From: Mycolicibacterium austroafricanum
Lineage (GTDB): Bacteria; Actinomycetota; Actinomycetes; Mycobacteriales; Mycobacteriaceae
Assembly (NCBI RefSeq): GCF_000612725.1
Contig: NZ_HG964456.1
Span: forward strand, 291,990-355,989
Direction of reading: 5' to 3'
DNA length: 64,000 nt
Shown here: positions 26,620-34,212 of the stretch, one piece after another
Position numbering within the stretch: position 1 is the first letter of the stretch
Layout: every line of letters starts with the position of its first letter
Program-made: the position numbers and the translations under genes
Notes under the pieces: model-generated
What the model was told of the DNA's origin: nothing
Seen by the model: the letters and a program-made list of their open reading frames with translations, nothing else
Databases searched by the model: none

Positions 26620-27144
26620 TCAGCGCGGCGGGGACGGCGCCGGGTCGTCAAGCTGTAACAGAAGGTCGGCGGTCTGCCGGGTGAGTTGCCAGGAGCCGTC
26701 CGACGGTGCGAACTCCATCGGGTACGTGAACTGCCCGCCGGGCGGGTTGGCCGGCGTGATCACGATGGTCGCCACCACATTGCCGGGCTCGGACTGTGAC
26801 CACGCCAGGTCGCGGGCCTCGAACGTCAGAGGCAGAGACCCGTTGTCGCGCAGGGCCACCGCGAAGCGGTCCAGGCCTGCGGCTTCGCCCTGGGAGGCGT
26901 TCTCGATCAGCGTGATCTTCTGATCGCCGGGCACTGCCGGGTCGGACAACCGGGCCATCACGCCGATCAATGCGTCCGGGGGCGGCAGCGGCGGACCGCC
27001 GGGAGAGTCCGGGATCGGGGCCGCGGGCGCCGACGATTCGACAGCCGGAGGGGCAGGCGACGGCGCCGTCGCCGCCGGGTGCTCGTTCTGATTGCACCCG
27101 CATAGCCCGAGCGCCGCCACAAATGTGACGGCGCTGCGGACCAT
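26620..27144 (-). CDS. lppK: Lipoprotein LppK with Mtb12-like C-terminal domain
   Basis: A 174-aa lipoprotein, syntenic with Rv2116. The short signal VRSAVTFVAALGLCGC has a lipobox at LCGC (lipidated Cys17; Cys15 is one step earlier). A Pro/Ala-rich linker (residues about 20-55) leads to a globular domain ending FTYPMEFAPSDGSWQLTRQTADLLLQL. That domain resembles the C-terminus of the gene just upstream (LTFIAGPSPTGWQLSKQSAMALMSAVG), so the two look like an old duplication. The surface role is unknown. Confidence 0.84.
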   Translation of the reverse strand: MVRSAVTFVAALGLCGCNQNEHPAATAPSPAPPAVESSAPAAPIPDSPGGPPLPPPDALIGVMARLSDPAVPGDQKITLIENASQGEAAGLDRFAVALRDNGSLPLTFEARDLAWSQSEPGNVVATIVITPANPPGGQFTYPMEFAPSDGSWQLTRQTADLLLQLDDPAPSPPR

Positions 27145-27158
27145 GAGGATGCGGGAAA

Positions 27159-27656
27159 TCAGCCCACCGCGGACATCAGGGCCATCGCCGACTGCTTCGA
27201 CAGCTGCCAGCCGGTCGGGCTGGGGCCTGCGATGAACGTGAGAGGCTGGGTCGCCACGGCGCCGGTCGGGGCGGCTGCGGTGACGTTGGCGGTCACCACT
27301 GGGCCGTTCTGGTCGATGTCGGCGACGGTGAAGCTCAGCGGGAAGTAGCCCTTGGCCGCGGCGTTGTTGTATCCGCTGTCCGCTACCCGGGCCTCGATCC
27401 GGCCCAGGCCGCCCTGCACGTAGCTGGCCTTGCCGCCGGCGAAGGAACCCGGCCCGGACAGCGCGCTCAGCGTCGACACCAGCGCGCCCTGCAGCTCGGG
27501 TGCCGGGGCGGCGGGCAGCGGAGCCAGCGCGACGGGTGACGCGGCGGCCGTTCCGGCACCGACTGCAATTGAGGTCACACCCACGGCGGCAGCGCCGAGT
27601 GTCGCGGCTGCTGCTGCCCCAGCGGTGAAGCTGGTGACGAGGGTTTTCAGGGTCAC
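27159..27656 (-). CDS. Secreted low-molecular-weight antigen MTB12-like protein
   Basis: A 165-aa exported protein. The N-terminus is a long alanine-rich signal peptide (VTSFTAGAAAAATLGAAAVGVTSIAVG, cleavage probably near AAASPV at about residue 40). The mature part aligns with Rv2376c (CFP-2/MTB12): GGLGRIEARVADSGYNNAAAKGYFPLSFTVADI and the final GWQLSKQSAMALM. It has no cysteines. The start is GTG 27656 with GGAAGGA 6 nt upstream. It lies 14 nt before lppK in the same direction, forming an lppK-family operon. Function is unknown. Confidence 0.84.
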   Translation of the reverse strand: MTLKTLVTSFTAGAAAAATLGAAAVGVTSIAVGAGTAAASPVALAPLPAAPAPELQGALVSTLSALSGPGSFAGGKASYVQGGLGRIEARVADSGYNNAAAKGYFPLSFTVADIDQNGPVVTANVTAAAPTGAVATQPLTFIAGPSPTGWQLSKQSAMALMSAVG

Positions 27657-27802
27657 GGCTGTCCTTCCGTTCGGCCGACTGATCTTCAGAGGCTAACAGT
27701 GTTGCTGGTGTGTCGAATTCCTACAGCGCACACAAAGACTGAATCGCCGGTAGCTTTGAAGTTGTTACCGCACCAACATCCGGTGTGGGAGAGGAGCGCA
27801 AA

Positions 27803-29650
27803 ATGAGTGAGTCCGAGCGTTCTGAAGCCTCTGAAGTCTTTGGGACATCCCCTGATAGCCGTCTGTCCAGCGAAGACGCTGCAGAGCTCGAACAGCTGCG
27901 CCGCGAGGCGGCGATCCTGCGCGAACAACTGGAGGACGCAGGAGGCCTGGCGACAAGTGCACGCGCGGCACGCGATGTTCACCAGCTCGAAGCGCGCATC
28001 GACTCGCTGGCCGCCCGCAACGCCAAGTTGATGGACACGCTCAAAGAGGCGCGGCAGCAGTTGCTCGCTTTGCGGGAAGAAGTGGACCGGCTCGGTCAGC
28101 CGCCGAGCGGCTACGGCGTGCTGCTCTCCGTCCAGGACGATGAGACCGTCGACGTCTTCACCTCGGGCCGCAAGATGCGCCTGACCTGCTCACCCAACAT
28201 CGAAACCAAGGAACTGAAGAAGGGTCAGACGGTGCGTCTCAACGAGGCGCTGACCGTCGTCGAGGCCGGTCACTTCGAGTCCGTCGGTGAGATCAGCACG
28301 CTGCGCGAGATCCTGTCCGACGGGCACCGCGCCCTGGTCGTCGGCCACGCCGACGAGGAGCGCATCGTGTGGCTGGCGGAGCCGCTGGTCGCCGCCGAGC
28401 ACCTGCCCGAGGGTTCGTACGCCGATGAAGACGATCTGACTGACGACCGGCCGCGCAAGCTGCGCCCCGGGGACTCGCTGCTGGTCGACACCAAGGCCGG
28501 TTACGCGTTCGAGCGCATCCCCAAGGCCGAGGTCGAGGATCTGGTCCTCGAAGAGGTTCCCGACGTCAGCTACAACGACATCGGCGGCCTCGGGCGTCAG
28601 ATCGAGCAGATCCGGGACGCGGTCGAGTTGCCGTTCCTGCACAAGGAGCTCTACCGGGAGTACTCGCTGCGCCCGCCCAAGGGTGTGCTGCTCTACGGTC
28701 CGCCAGGGTGCGGCAAGACGCTGATCGCCAAGGCCGTGGCGAACTCGCTGGCCAAGAAGATGGCCGAGGTGCGTGGTGACGACGCCCGGGAGGCGAAGAG
28801 CTACTTCCTCAACATCAAGGGCCCCGAGCTGCTGAACAAGTTCGTCGGCGAGACCGAACGGCACATCAGGCTGATCTTCCAGCGGGCGCGGGAGAAGGCG
28901 TCGGAGGGCACCCCCGTCATCGTGTTCTTCGACGAGATGGACTCGATCTTCCGCACCCGTGGCACCGGCGTCAGCTCCGATGTCGAAACCACCGTCGTCC
29001 CGCAGCTTCTCAGCGAGATCGACGGTGTGGAGGGGTTGGAGAACGTCATCGTGATCGGTGCCTCGAACCGCGAGGACATGATCGACCCGGCGATTCTGCG
29101 GCCCGGCCGCCTCGACGTCAAGATCAAGATCGAGCGGCCCGACGCCGAGTCGGCGCAGGACATCTTCAGCAAGTACCTCACCGAGGAACTGCCGATCCAC
29201 GACGACGACCTCGCCGAGTTCTCCGGTGACCGTTCGCTGACCATCAAGGCGATGATCGAGAAGGTCGTCGACCGGATGTACGCCGAGATCGACGACAACC
29301 GGTTCCTGGAGGTCACCTATGCCAACGGTGACAAGGAAGTCATGTACTTCAAGGACTTCAACTCCGGGGCGATGATCCAGAATGTCGTGGACCGCGCGAA
29401 GAAGAACGCGATCAAGGCGGTGCTGGAGACGGGTCAGCGCGGCCTGCGCATCCAGCACCTGCTCGACTCGATCATCGACGAGTTCGCCGAGAACGAGGAC
29501 CTGCCCAACACCACCAATCCGGATGACTGGGCCCGGATCTCGGGCAAGAAGGGCGAGCGGATCGTCTACATCCGCACACTGGTCACCGGCAAGAGTTCCT
29601 CGGCCAGCCGTGCCATCGACACCGAGTCCAACCTGGGTCAGTACCTGTAG
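27803..29650 (+). CDS. mpa: Mycobacterial proteasomal ATPase Mpa (ARC)
   Basis: Mpa is the hexameric AAA ATPase that captures pupylated proteins, unfolds them and feeds them into the 20S proteasome. The 615-aa product has an N-terminal coiled coil that binds Pup (residues about 24-97), tandem OB folds, and one AAA module with Walker A GPPGCGKT (299-306), Walker B VIVFFDEMDS and RPGRLD. It ends GQYL, the penultimate-Tyr gate-opening tail. ATG 27803 follows GAGAGGAG; an upstream in-frame ATG at 27785 would lengthen it by six residues absent from M. tuberculosis Mpa. It is upstream of dop, not in its operon. Confidence 0.97.
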   Translation: MSESERSEASEVFGTSPDSRLSSEDAAELEQLRREAAILREQLEDAGGLATSARAARDVHQLEARIDSLAARNAKLMDTLKEARQQLLALREEVDRLGQPPSGYGVLLSVQDDETVDVFTSGRKMRLTCSPNIETKELKKGQTVRLNEALTVVEAGHFESVGEISTLREILSDGHRALVVGHADEERIVWLAEPLVAAEHLPEGSYADEDDLTDDRPRKLRPGDSLLVDTKAGYAFERIPKAEVEDLVLEEVPDVSYNDIGGLGRQIEQIRDAVELPFLHKELYREYSLRPPKGVLLYGPPGCGKTLIAKAVANSLAKKMAEVRGDDAREAKSYFLNIKGPELLNKFVGETERHIRLIFQRAREKASEGTPVIVFFDEMDSIFRTRGTGVSSDVETTVVPQLLSEIDGVEGLENVIVIGASNREDMIDPAILRPGRLDVKIKIERPDAESAQDIFSKYLTEELPIHDDDLAEFSGDRSLTIKAMIEKVVDRMYAEIDDNRFLEVTYANGDKEVMYFKDFNSGAMIQNVVDRAKKNAIKAVLETGQRGLRIQHLLDSIIDEFAENEDLPNTTNPDDWARISGKKGERIVYIRTLVTGKSSSASRAIDTESNLGQYL

Positions 29651-29694
29651 CGCCATCCCGTCCGACGGGGCAGCGGCGGTGGCATCATGGTCAC

Positions 29695-30192
29695 ATGACC
29701 ACGCCGTCGCTGTCCTGGGACGTGGTGTCCGTCGACAAGTCGGACGGCCTCAACGTGGTCATCGGCCAGGCGCACTTCATCAAGACGGTCGAGGACCTGC
29801 ACGAGGCGCTGGTCGGGGTGAGTCCGGTACTTCGCTTCGGGCTGGCGTTCTGTGAGGCTTCCGGGCCGCGGTTGGTCCGCCGCAGCGGGAACGACCCCGA
29901 CCTCGTCGAGATGGCGGCGCGCAACGCGCTGGCCATCGGCGCCGGGCACAGTTTCGTGATTTTCTTGCGTGAGGGTTTCCCCGTCAACGTGCTCAATCCG
30001 GTCAAGGCGGTACCTGAGGTCTGCGGAATCTATTGCGCTACAGCCAATCCGGTGGATGTCGTAGTCTCGGTCACGCGCCTCGGTCGCGGCATCGTGGGTG
30101 TCGTCGACGGTGAGCCGCCGCTGGGCACCGAGACCGGAGAGGACGTGGCCGACCGGCGCGACCTGCTTCGCACCATCGGCTACAAGCTCTGA
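29695..30192 (+). CDS. Adenosine-specific kinase-like (DUF355) protein, Rv2114 type
   Basis: A 165-aa protein of the family described from archaea as adenosine-binding or adenosine-specific kinase. Matching segments are GLNVVIGQAHFIKTVEDLHEALV, FGLAFCEASGPRLVRRSGND, GHSFVIFLREGFPVNVLNPVKAVPEVCGIYCATANPVDVVV and RGIVGVVDGEPPLGTET. No P-loop is visible. CATCAT 6 nt before ATG 29695 suggests a leaderless transcript. It lies 44 nt after mpa in the same direction, and this order is conserved in mycobacteria, but no link to the proteasome is shown. Confidence 0.83.
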   Translation: MTTPSLSWDVVSVDKSDGLNVVIGQAHFIKTVEDLHEALVGVSPVLRFGLAFCEASGPRLVRRSGNDPDLVEMAARNALAIGAGHSFVIFLREGFPVNVLNPVKAVPEVCGIYCATANPVDVVVSVTRLGRGIVGVVDGEPPLGTETGEDVADRRDLLRTIGYKL

Positions 30193-30283
30193 GCCCGGCG
30201 TCCGAGCGGCCTGTTCAGAGTCCGCTCACCGACTGAGTCCGCAACGGTCACGTGGAGTACTCCCGCGCGACACCGGCCGAACA

Positions 30284-30289
30284 TACCTT
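30284..30289 (+). promoter_or_regulatory. -10 hexamer TACCTT of the PASTA-like gene
   Basis: TACCTT gives a leader of about 26 nt with GGGGAG ahead of ATG 30323. No good -35 is seen. Confidence 0.45.
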
Positions 30290-30322
30290 TCATGCGCTCA
30301 GGTCCAAAGGTCGGGGAGTCAC

Positions 30323-30640
30323 ATGAAAAAGCACGCCATAGGCATCATCGGAGCGGCGTCGTTGCTCGCCGCCGTAGCGATCGGCACCGCGAATCCGGCG
30401 GCGGCCGACACATGGGAAATGCCGGATGTCGAGGGCAAGGTGCTGCAGAGCGCGTGGGACGCGGTCGTCGCAGCCACCGACGGCGAGCTGGTACCCGAGA
30501 CCGCCACCGCCGAAGGCCCTCCGTTCGAGCAGATCAACCTCACGAACTGGGAGGTGTGCTCGCAGTCGCCGTCGGCTGGTGAGGAGGTCTCCGAGGATTC
30601 GCCGCCCGAGCTCGAGGTCGCCAGGCCCAACGGCTGCTGA
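30323..30640 (+). CDS. Small secreted PASTA-like protein
   Basis: A 105-aa exported protein. The signal peptide MKKHAIGIIGAASLLAAVAIGTANPAAA is cleaved near residue 29. The mature 77 residues resemble one PASTA module: MPDVEGKVLQSAWDAV.....WEVCSQSPSAGEEVS, with a Cys pair (one in WEVC, one at the C-terminus) that could form a disulfide. PASTA modules in PknB and PBPs bind muropeptides, but a single free domain may only bind wall polymers. The downstream gene is convergent. Confidence 0.78.
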   Translation: MKKHAIGIIGAASLLAAVAIGTANPAAADTWEMPDVEGKVLQSAWDAVVAATDGELVPETATAEGPPFEQINLTNWEVCSQSPSAGEEVSEDSPPELEVARPNGC

Positions 30641-30649
30641 CCGGACGGT

Positions 30650-31252
30650 TCAGCTCGTCAGCGAGTAGCTGTTGGCCAGATCGTCCTGCAGCACGCTGGC
30701 TTTGCGGTTCGAGGTGTCCACCGTCAGCGGCGCGTCGAGGGTGCGGGACCGATAGGTCCAGCCTGCGGGCAGCGTGAGGCGCGGCGCCAGACCGGGCAGA
30801 TCTTCCAGGGTGAGCGCGGGGTCGACGGTCTGGCTGTAGGTCTGCATCACCCAGCGCCTCCCGTCGGGGTCCACGAGCTCGAACACCGGGGTGCCGGCGT
30901 CGTAGACGAAGATCGCCTTCCGGTCCACCTCGTTGACCGAGTACGGCGCCGGGTTCATCGACGACAGCGCCACGGTCGCCTGCCGCAGCATCTCGATTCC
31001 CCCGAAGGTCCGGCGCTCGGATTCGGTACCGCCCGGCTTTTCGATACCGCTCATCAGCCAGTAGCGGGGCCCGTTCAACAGTGCGGCGGCGGCTCCGTGC
31101 TCGGCCGCGACCGTCTGCGCGTCGAGCTTCGTCCAGAGTTCGGCCGGGCAGTCGTTGAGCGGGTAGGTGTTGTACACGGTGGCCTGCGGTCCGTTCTCGC
31201 CGACATACACGAGAAGCACTTCGCCGTACCGCTTGCCGAAGACGTTGGTCAC
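30650..31252 (-). CDS. Conserved hypothetical protein
   Basis: A 200-aa protein not recognised by family name. It begins VTNVFGKRYGEVLLVYVGENGPQATVYNTYPLNDCP and has several beta-rich segments (KAIFVYDAGTPVFELVDPDGRRWVMQTYSQTVDPALTLEDLPGLAPRL in the middle). The ending WTYRSRTLDAPLTVDTSNRKASVLQDDLANSYSLTS reads as a small beta domain. There is no signal peptide, membrane helix or metal motif. GTG 31252 has TAGATT 6 nt upstream, a leaderless promoter. It follows the membrane protein gene by 24 bp. Confidence 0.7.
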   Translation of the reverse strand: MTNVFGKRYGEVLLVYVGENGPQATVYNTYPLNDCPAELWTKLDAQTVAAEHGAAAALLNGPRYWLMSGIEKPGGTESERRTFGGIEMLRQATVALSSMNPAPYSVNEVDRKAIFVYDAGTPVFELVDPDGRRWVMQTYSQTVDPALTLEDLPGLAPRLTLPAGWTYRSRTLDAPLTVDTSNRKASVLQDDLANSYSLTS

Positions 31253-31276
31253 GCCGCGAATCTAGCCGTTGCGCGT

Positions 31277-32446
31277 TCACCCGTGGTGGGTTTGGTGCCG
31301 CTCGACCTCCAGATAGGCGTCACGGCCGGCCAGGCTGACGGCGACGTCGGCGATCAGCGGGTCGAAGAAGCGTTGCCTGTAGAGGGGGTCGACGCTGGTG
31401 CTCACCGTGAAGTACAGCCCGGACAGCACCGCGACGAACAGCGACGTGTGCACGACGGTCTGCGGTATCGGGATGTGGACACCGAACCACGTTCCCGCAC
31501 ATGGTGGTTCACCGACCGCGCAGGCCTGTTCGCCGGACCACACCACGGTCACGTCGTCGGGTATGGCGATGACGCCCAGGGCCAGGAAGAACGCGAACAA
31601 CCCCGCGGTGAACAGCACCACCTGGATCGCCTGCGCGACGACCATCACCGCCACCACATTCGCCTGTTCGGCCATGGACAGCGGTGTGCGCGTGGCGGGG
31701 TCGGCCCGCACCGACTCCAGCGGCGTGCCGACCAGCAGCGCCGCCGGATCCTCGCGGGCCGACCGGTCCTGGCGCAGCGCCCCGACCTCGTCGCGGATCG
31801 TCGCAATCATGAACACCAACGCCACGATGCTGAGGAATCCAATTGTCTGCCAAAGTCTTTCGCGCGTCATCCGCGCCGAGAGCTGCCAGAGCTCTCCGGT
31901 GAAGTACACCACCACGGTGAGCATCAGCAGGGGCAGGGCGCGACTCATCAGGGTGCCGAGCGCACCCAGCTGCACCCAGGCGAACCGGAAGGCCCACAAC
32001 GCGATCGACCCGAAACCCAGGTAGGTCAGCCAGATCGCGGTCAGCGAGATCAGGATGAACGCCGGAGCCTCCGCAGCTGCCGCACCGGACCACCCGCTCA
32101 CCGTCAACGGCATGACCACGACGAAGATGGTCATCACCAGCACGGCGGCCCACCGGCGTAGCGCTTCACCGACCCGGGTGCCGAGCCGGTGCAACACCTC
32201 GAGGACGAACGGTGCGGCCACCAGAACCACGGCGATCCCGCCGAGTCGCACCGCGTAGCCGTAGTCCGGTGACTCGCCGGTCACGTCGGCCAGCAGCATC
32301 GTCACCGCGGTCAGTGCCCCGACCGCGCTGACCATGGGCGCCGAACGTTGAACGAGCTTGCGCGCGCGGACCCGCCGGGTGAGCACCAGCGGCAACCCGC
32401 GGTGCAGGAACCAGTCGTGAACCCGCCGCATGTCGGACACCGGCAC
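31277..32446 (-). CDS. Integral membrane protein, Rv2113-like paralog A
   Basis: A 389-aa membrane protein with about seven to eight hydrophobic segments and a hydrophilic loop near residues 235-265. It is a paralog of the gene at 32973-34118: both start with RxVHDWFLHRGLP/AERWFLQRGLP and end DPLYRQRFFDPLIADVAVSLAGRDAY/DKDYRAQFLDPLIEDLRFTLVARDRY. Function is unknown. It starts 30 nt after the nsrR stop in the same direction, so it is probably expressed with nsrR and released by nitric oxide. An ATG at 32431 is the alternative to GTG 32446. Confidence 0.8.
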   Translation of the reverse strand: MPVSDMRRVHDWFLHRGLPLVLTRRVRARKLVQRSAPMVSAVGALTAVTMLLADVTGESPDYGYAVRLGGIAVVLVAAPFVLEVLHRLGTRVGEALRRWAAVLVMTIFVVVMPLTVSGWSGAAAAEAPAFILISLTAIWLTYLGFGSIALWAFRFAWVQLGALGTLMSRALPLLMLTVVVYFTGELWQLSARMTRERLWQTIGFLSIVALVFMIATIRDEVGALRQDRSAREDPAALLVGTPLESVRADPATRTPLSMAEQANVVAVMVVAQAIQVVLFTAGLFAFFLALGVIAIPDDVTVVWSGEQACAVGEPPCAGTWFGVHIPIPQTVVHTSLFVAVLSGLYFTVSTSVDPLYRQRFFDPLIADVAVSLAGRDAYLEVERHQTHHG

Positions 32447-32476
32447 ATTGTGCGCGATGCCGACCGCGTCCGCGGG

Positions 32477-32923
32477 TCAGCGCGCCGGAGTCGGCGGCGC
32501 CAGCGGAATGACCTTCAGCGCCGGGCCGCGCGCGAGATCGGTGACCGTGTAACGGTCGAGTTCGGCGTAGAAAGCCTCTTTGGCCGCCGCCATCGCCCGC
32601 CGTAGCCGGCAGCCGGCGAGCAGCGGGCAGGGGGAATCGCCGTCACAGGTGATGACCTCGCGGTCGCCTTCAAGTTCGCGCACCAGCCGGCCGACCGAAG
32701 CGGTTCGTCCCGCTTCGGTCAGCGACAGCCCGCCCACGCGGCCGCGGCGCGCCTCGACCAGACCGAGTTCGACCAGCCGGGAGACGGCCTTGGCGATGTG
32801 GTTCTCGGAGGCTCCTGCGCTGGCCGCGATCTGGCGGGTGGTGACCCGTTGATCGTCGAATTCGCCGGCGCTCAGAATCATCATGGCGCGCAGCCCCAGA
32901 TCGGTGAACCGGGTCAGCTGCAT
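32477..32923 (-). CDS. nsrR: Rrf2-family nitric oxide sensor NsrR
   Basis: NsrR is an [4Fe-4S] transcriptional repressor that loses DNA binding when its cluster reacts with NO. The 148-aa product has the Rrf2 winged helix (TTRQIAASAGASENHIAKAVSRL...GRVGGLSL). Three cysteines are in ITCDGDSPCPLLAGC. Starting at ATG 32923 they are Cys93, Cys99 and Cys105, and FTDL gives Asp8: the exact ligand numbers and total length of S. coelicolor NsrR. This and a leaderless -10 fix the start over GTG 32932. An inverted repeat overlaps its promoter, so it is likely autoregulated. Confidence 0.9.
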   Translation of the reverse strand: MQLTRFTDLGLRAMMILSAGEFDDQRVTTRQIAASAGASENHIAKAVSRLVELGLVEARRGRVGGLSLTEAGRTASVGRLVRELEGDREVITCDGDSPCPLLAGCRLRRAMAAAKEAFYAELDRYTVTDLARGPALKVIPLAPPTPAR

Positions 32924-32930
32924 GACCACC

Positions 32931-32963
32931 ACGCTACTAATTGCGCATCTTGGATGCGAAATT
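32931..32963 (-). promoter_or_regulatory. nsrR leaderless promoter and NsrR-type operator
   Basis: On the complement TAGCGT (32936-32931) is 7 nt before ATG 32923. Just upstream lie two 11-bp arms, AATTGCGCATC (32939-32949) and GATGCGAAATT (32953-32963), inverted with one mismatch and a 3-bp centre. The outer AA/TT ends and about 25-bp span fit NsrR sites. Binding here would cover the spacer and -35 region. Confidence 0.72.
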
Positions 32964-32972
32964 GCGGGCCGT

Positions 32973-34118
32973 TCAGGTGTTCGCCGTCAGGGTGCGGTAG
33001 CGGTCACGGGCCACCAGCGTGAACCGCAGGTCCTCGATCAGGGGATCGAGAAACTGGGCCCGGTAGTCCTTGTCGCCCACGGTGCGCGCAGCCAGGTACA
33101 TGAACGTCAGCGCGGTCAGAAACATGGTGATGTGGATCAGGGCCTGGGGGACCGGCAGGGTCATGCCGAGGAACTCACCGTCGGAGGACCCACCGTTGGT
33201 GAGCGCGGCCAACAGTTCCGGGCTGATCAGGATGAGGCCGAGGACGAAGAACAGCAGCCCCGTCACGATCGAGACGGTCAACACCTGGACGACCTGCGAC
33301 ATCGCCAGGACGAACACCACGTTGAGGCGTTCTGCCTTCGACAGCTTCACCCGGCGCGGTCGGTCGGGCATGGTTTCGAACGGGGTTCCGTCCAGTTGCG
33401 CAGCGTCTTCGGGTCGTTTGGCGTCCGGACTCAGAATGGGCCCCACCAGGCTCAACGTGCTCGACACCAGGAACGTCACGGCGATGAGCATCAGGAACAG
33501 CAGCGCGACCCACAGCCTGGGCCGCGTGATGGTGGATGCCATGGTCCACACCGGGCCGTTGAAGAACACCAGTACGGTGAGCAGCATCACCGGCAGAGCG
33601 CCGAGCAGCAGGTTGCCCACCGAGGCCAGATTGGCCAGCGTCATCCGCACCGCCCAGCCCAGGATCGCCCCGACTCCCGTTGCGGTGCAGACGAATATCA
33701 GCACAATGAGCACGATCTCGGTGACCATGTCGACGAAGACGTGGGCGCTGGGGCCGGCGTAGATGCCGCCGAGTGCGGCAACGGCCAGCGACGTCGTCGA
33801 GACGGCGCCGCGCAGGCGCAGATCGTCGGTGCGCGACACCAGCCATCCCACCAACGCCGCCGTCGGCAGCACCACCAGGACGACGCCGATGATGAACCAT
33901 TCGGTGCGGGTGGGGGTGCCGTCGATGGCGATCGTGTGCTCGCCGGTGACCGCGACCACGAGCGTCGAAAACGCCATCATCACGGCCAGCGCCGCCAGCG
34001 CGGGCGCCGACCGTGTCCACACCCGCTGCACGAGGACGCCGGGCCGCAACACCGCGGGCAGGCCACGCTGGAGAAACCAGCGTTCGGCGGCACGACGCTG
34101 CTCGGTCTTCGGGGTCAT
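32973..34118 (-). CDS. Integral membrane protein, Rv2113-like paralog B
   Basis: A 381-aa membrane protein with about seven to eight hydrophobic segments and a polar loop around residues 230-265 (SPDAKRPEDAAQLDGTPFETMPDRPRRVKLSKAERLN). It is homologous end to end with the 389-aa protein downstream of nsrR. No transport or enzyme motif is visible. ATG 34118 faces dop, with 94 bp between starts. This copy is upstream of the NsrR operator and need not respond to NO, unlike its paralog. Confidence 0.8.
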   Translation of the reverse strand: MTPKTEQRRAAERWFLQRGLPAVLRPGVLVQRVWTRSAPALAALAVMMAFSTLVVAVTGEHTIAIDGTPTRTEWFIIGVVLVVLPTAALVGWLVSRTDDLRLRGAVSTTSLAVAALGGIYAGPSAHVFVDMVTEIVLIVLIFVCTATGVGAILGWAVRMTLANLASVGNLLLGALPVMLLTVLVFFNGPVWTMASTITRPRLWVALLFLMLIAVTFLVSSTLSLVGPILSPDAKRPEDAAQLDGTPFETMPDRPRRVKLSKAERLNVVFVLAMSQVVQVLTVSIVTGLLFFVLGLILISPELLAALTNGGSSDGEFLGMTLPVPQALIHITMFLTALTFMYLAARTVGDKDYRAQFLDPLIEDLRFTLVARDRYRTLTANT

Positions 34119-34199
34119 CGCGGATAGATCTCACCACACGGCGGGGTCGCCCCCGGCCCGATCGCTGCACGCGAGTCGGCTCGTCGCAATGCCGACCTC

Positions 34200-34205
34200 T
34201 ACGCT
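34200..34205 (+). promoter_or_regulatory. Leaderless -10 hexamer TACGCT for dop
   Basis: TACGCT stands 7 nt before ATG 34213. It supports the start MQRIIGTEVEYG and rules out the longer frame beginning MPTSTLVD. Confidence 0.75.
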
Positions 34206-34212
34206 GGTCGAT

